Origin: Peromyscus leucopus | Taxonomy: Eukaryota > Chordata > Mammalia > Rodentia > Cricetidae | Direction of reading: 5' to 3' | Assembly (NCBI RefSeq): GCF_004664715.2 | Contig: NC_051071.1 | Location: forward strand, 93,110,936 to 93,174,935 | DNA: 64,000 nt | Part shown: piece by piece, positions 62,085 through 64,000 of the stretch | Numbering within the stretch: position 1 is the stretch's first letter | Layout of the letters: the number at the start of each line of letters is the position of its first letter | Translations under genes and position numbers: made by a program | The notes under the pieces: generated by a model | The model's input: only the letters and a program-made list of their open reading frames with translations | Database searches by the model: none | What the model was told of the DNA's origin: nothing

Positions 62085-62760
62085 TTTACCACACTTTTCT
62101 ATTACCTGTTTTCAGAAATTGTGTCTAGCTAAGCAAAAATATGTATTCTGCTCTGTGTTTCCCAACCCCTTGCTCAGTAGCTCTGGGTGATAGCGTATGG
62201 TTTACCACAGCAGGAGAATTTATACCACGGAAATTAGCAGATGATGCGAGTCTGATGGGGCTGACTGTTTTACTTATAAAGTGAAGGGAAATATGAACGG
62301 TGCAGACTGGACTTAAAATGGATTGTGGCGATAGCCGTCGTTTTAAGTCCAGAACATGTTTCTTCTGATGCTTGGGAGCCGTCACCTTGCAGTTATAGCA
62401 TGCACATTGTATATCTCTAATGAAAGGCATCCCAACATGATTCCCTCTTGTCCTCCATGGAACTCATCTACGTATGTGAAAACAGCACCCAGCATTCAAA
62501 CCACAGCAGCACCCTCTTGTCAGCGACAGGAGCAAGCGTCCTGCTGAGTCAGATGTAATCAGGGTTTATTCATGTCCTAATTTTGCGATACTGTTGTCAG
62601 TGATACAGTTACAAAAACAGTGGATTTTGCAAGAAATAGCAAGTCACATTGAAGTCATAAAATAAAAAGCAGATAAGTACGTTCATTTAAAATATTATTT
62701 CCAAACTTATATAAGAAAATGCTTTTTCCCTAGTTTTTCCATTTTTAAAATTGCATTTAT
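62085..62760. other. Intergenic, nothing recognised
   Basis: No exon or repeat family recognised. Confidence 0.55.
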
Positions 62761-62761
62761 T

Positions 62762-62940
62762 TGTTCACTGTGTGTGTGCATTTGCATGTGGGAATGTGAC
62801 TGTAGTGGAAAACATGTGGAGGTCAGAGGACAACTTACAACATCTGATTTTCTTCTTCCACCTTGTGAGTTCCGCAGATCAAACTCAGGTCATCAGGGTG
62901 GTAGCAAGTGCCTTTACCTGCTAAGCCATTTCACTGGCCC
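62762..62940 (-). mobile_element. B3A-like SINE
   Basis: ggtcagaggacaacttacaa, caaactcaggtcatcagggt and gctaagccatttcactggcc. Confidence 0.8.
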
Positions 62941-64000
62941 ATTAAATTGCTAATAGAATTTTTATGTTAGCTCAAAGAATGGCATGAATTTTAGTACGAT
63001 TATAAAACTGTTTCTTATATTTTGATCCACCAAATGCTAATAAAACAGTAATTTCTCACATTCTTTCCCATAAGAGACAAGTGAAAACAGATACAGGAAA
63101 GAATCTTGTGACCTTCAGTCCTGCACTGCTCATTTTCTAAAGATTTAGCAGACCACCAGGATGCTCTGAGTGTCCAGGAATAGTTACCAGGAAAGGTATG
63201 GCTCCTGCTTCTTGAGACAGCTTTGTAGGAGAGGAAAAACACCATCATATAGCTAAGGAAATGCCTTACTATAGGCTAAGGTGCAACACATCAAACATTG
63301 GGTACGTGGGAAGGGATGCTGTGTTAAATGGGGTCGAGGAGATGCCTATAGGGCTCAGCCCTTGACACTGCCCTCTGTCATATTCGCTCCTCTGGGGTTT
63401 TCCACCCAGCCTCATAGTTGTAAGAAACCTATATACTGATAACTCCCAAACTCATGGTTCAGTTCACATTTTCTCCTGAAACCCCAGGTTAGATTCCAGC
63501 CTCCTGTTTTCATCTGCCCTATCAAGACCTTATTCCAGCACGTTGAGATTTTCATGTCTCTTCTTTAAAGAAAGACAAGACCCACACCAACTCTTGTACT
63601 CAGTTGAGAAAAACTCATTCTTGCTTTGCCAAAACTGCAGAGCTGTCCTCACTGTCCACACCCAGGCCCTAAACAATAGCAAAGTTCTGGGAAGACCTCT
63701 GCCCAGCAGCAGCTCCCTAGCCACTGGCACCTACATTTCCCTCTATGGTGCCTATAGTCATCTTTATAGTTCTCAAGGGGCCAGCCAGCCTTTGAAATGA
63801 GAGTCACTTATAGTAGCTACTACTCAAAATGTTTTTTGCTCTCCTTCAAAGTGAGCAAAAGCAATTCTGTGTGGTTACACATTAATCTCCCTTACTCCCT
63901 GGCTCACTCTGTCTCACTATGTTCAGGGTACCTGTAGGGAAGCCTCCTCATTCAGACTGTCCTAAGCTCCTTGTCTTTTCTAAGATCTGTTTCCTCATAA
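62941..64000. other. Intergenic to window end, nothing recognised
   Basis: No exon was recognised. In particular I see no first exon of PDE6B, the neighbour expected from my memory of the human gene order. Confidence 0.55.

Noticed and set aside
62941..64000. First exon of PDE6B, the expected next gene
   Set aside because: None of the frames reads like the PDE6B N terminus as I know it; the gene probably starts beyond the window.

Overview
The window is a vertebrate nuclear locus, almost certainly from a muroid rodent. Coding information sits in short exons with GT/AG splice sites, separated by introns of 0.4 to 5.7 kb. The background is dense with rodent-specific retroposons: B1, B2/B3, ID and ID-B1 SINEs, rodent L1 3' ends and rodent LTRs. 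The youngest B1 copies (about 34172 and 38118 on +, 23554-23712 on -) carry the variant with a 'ccaggaaaggcgcaaagct' segment, which I associate from memory with cricetids (deer mice, voles, hamsters) rather than house mouse. The cricetid assignment is therefore an inference.

Region 1 (1-about 30800) is the 3' part of PIGG, GPI ethanolamine phosphate transferase 2, on the + strand. Eleven coding exons were placed at 1941-2150, 3704-3892, 4757-4898, 10636-10848, 15965-16182, 16633-16914, 18629-19086, 21335-21526, 24453-24762, 26618-26781 and 30390-30606. They join in frame into 864 codons plus a stop. Against the human protein as I remember it (about 983 aa), about 120 N-terminal residues, with the first metal ligands and the nucleophile, lie upstream of the window. 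The remaining metal-site motifs (LDHIGH and GDHGM) and the whole multi-pass C-terminal half are present and unbroken.

Region 2 (about 30.8-53.9 kb) is intergenic and repeat-rich. It holds L1 pieces, a nested LTR retroelement of about 3.3 kb with recognisable primer-binding site and polypurine tract (39764-43022), further LTRs of the same family, a head-to-head pair of another LTR-like repeat (45477-46136) and many microsatellites.

Region 3 (about 53.9-55.7 kb) is TMEM271 on the - strand, an apparently single-exon gene for a four-helix membrane protein of 374 aa, embedded in a strong CpG island. PIGG and TMEM271 are convergent, the order I recall for human 4p16.3. PIGG acts in GPI-anchor assembly in the ER; the role of TMEM271 is unknown, and nothing in the sequence links the two functionally.

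Region 4 (55.7-64 kb) is the 5' flank of TMEM271, a weaker GC-rich patch near 56.6 kb, and then mostly unique or old-repeat DNA with no convincing exon. I found no bacterial-style operon, CRISPR, phage or other novel multigene system. The points worth a second look concern repeat structure around these two genes.
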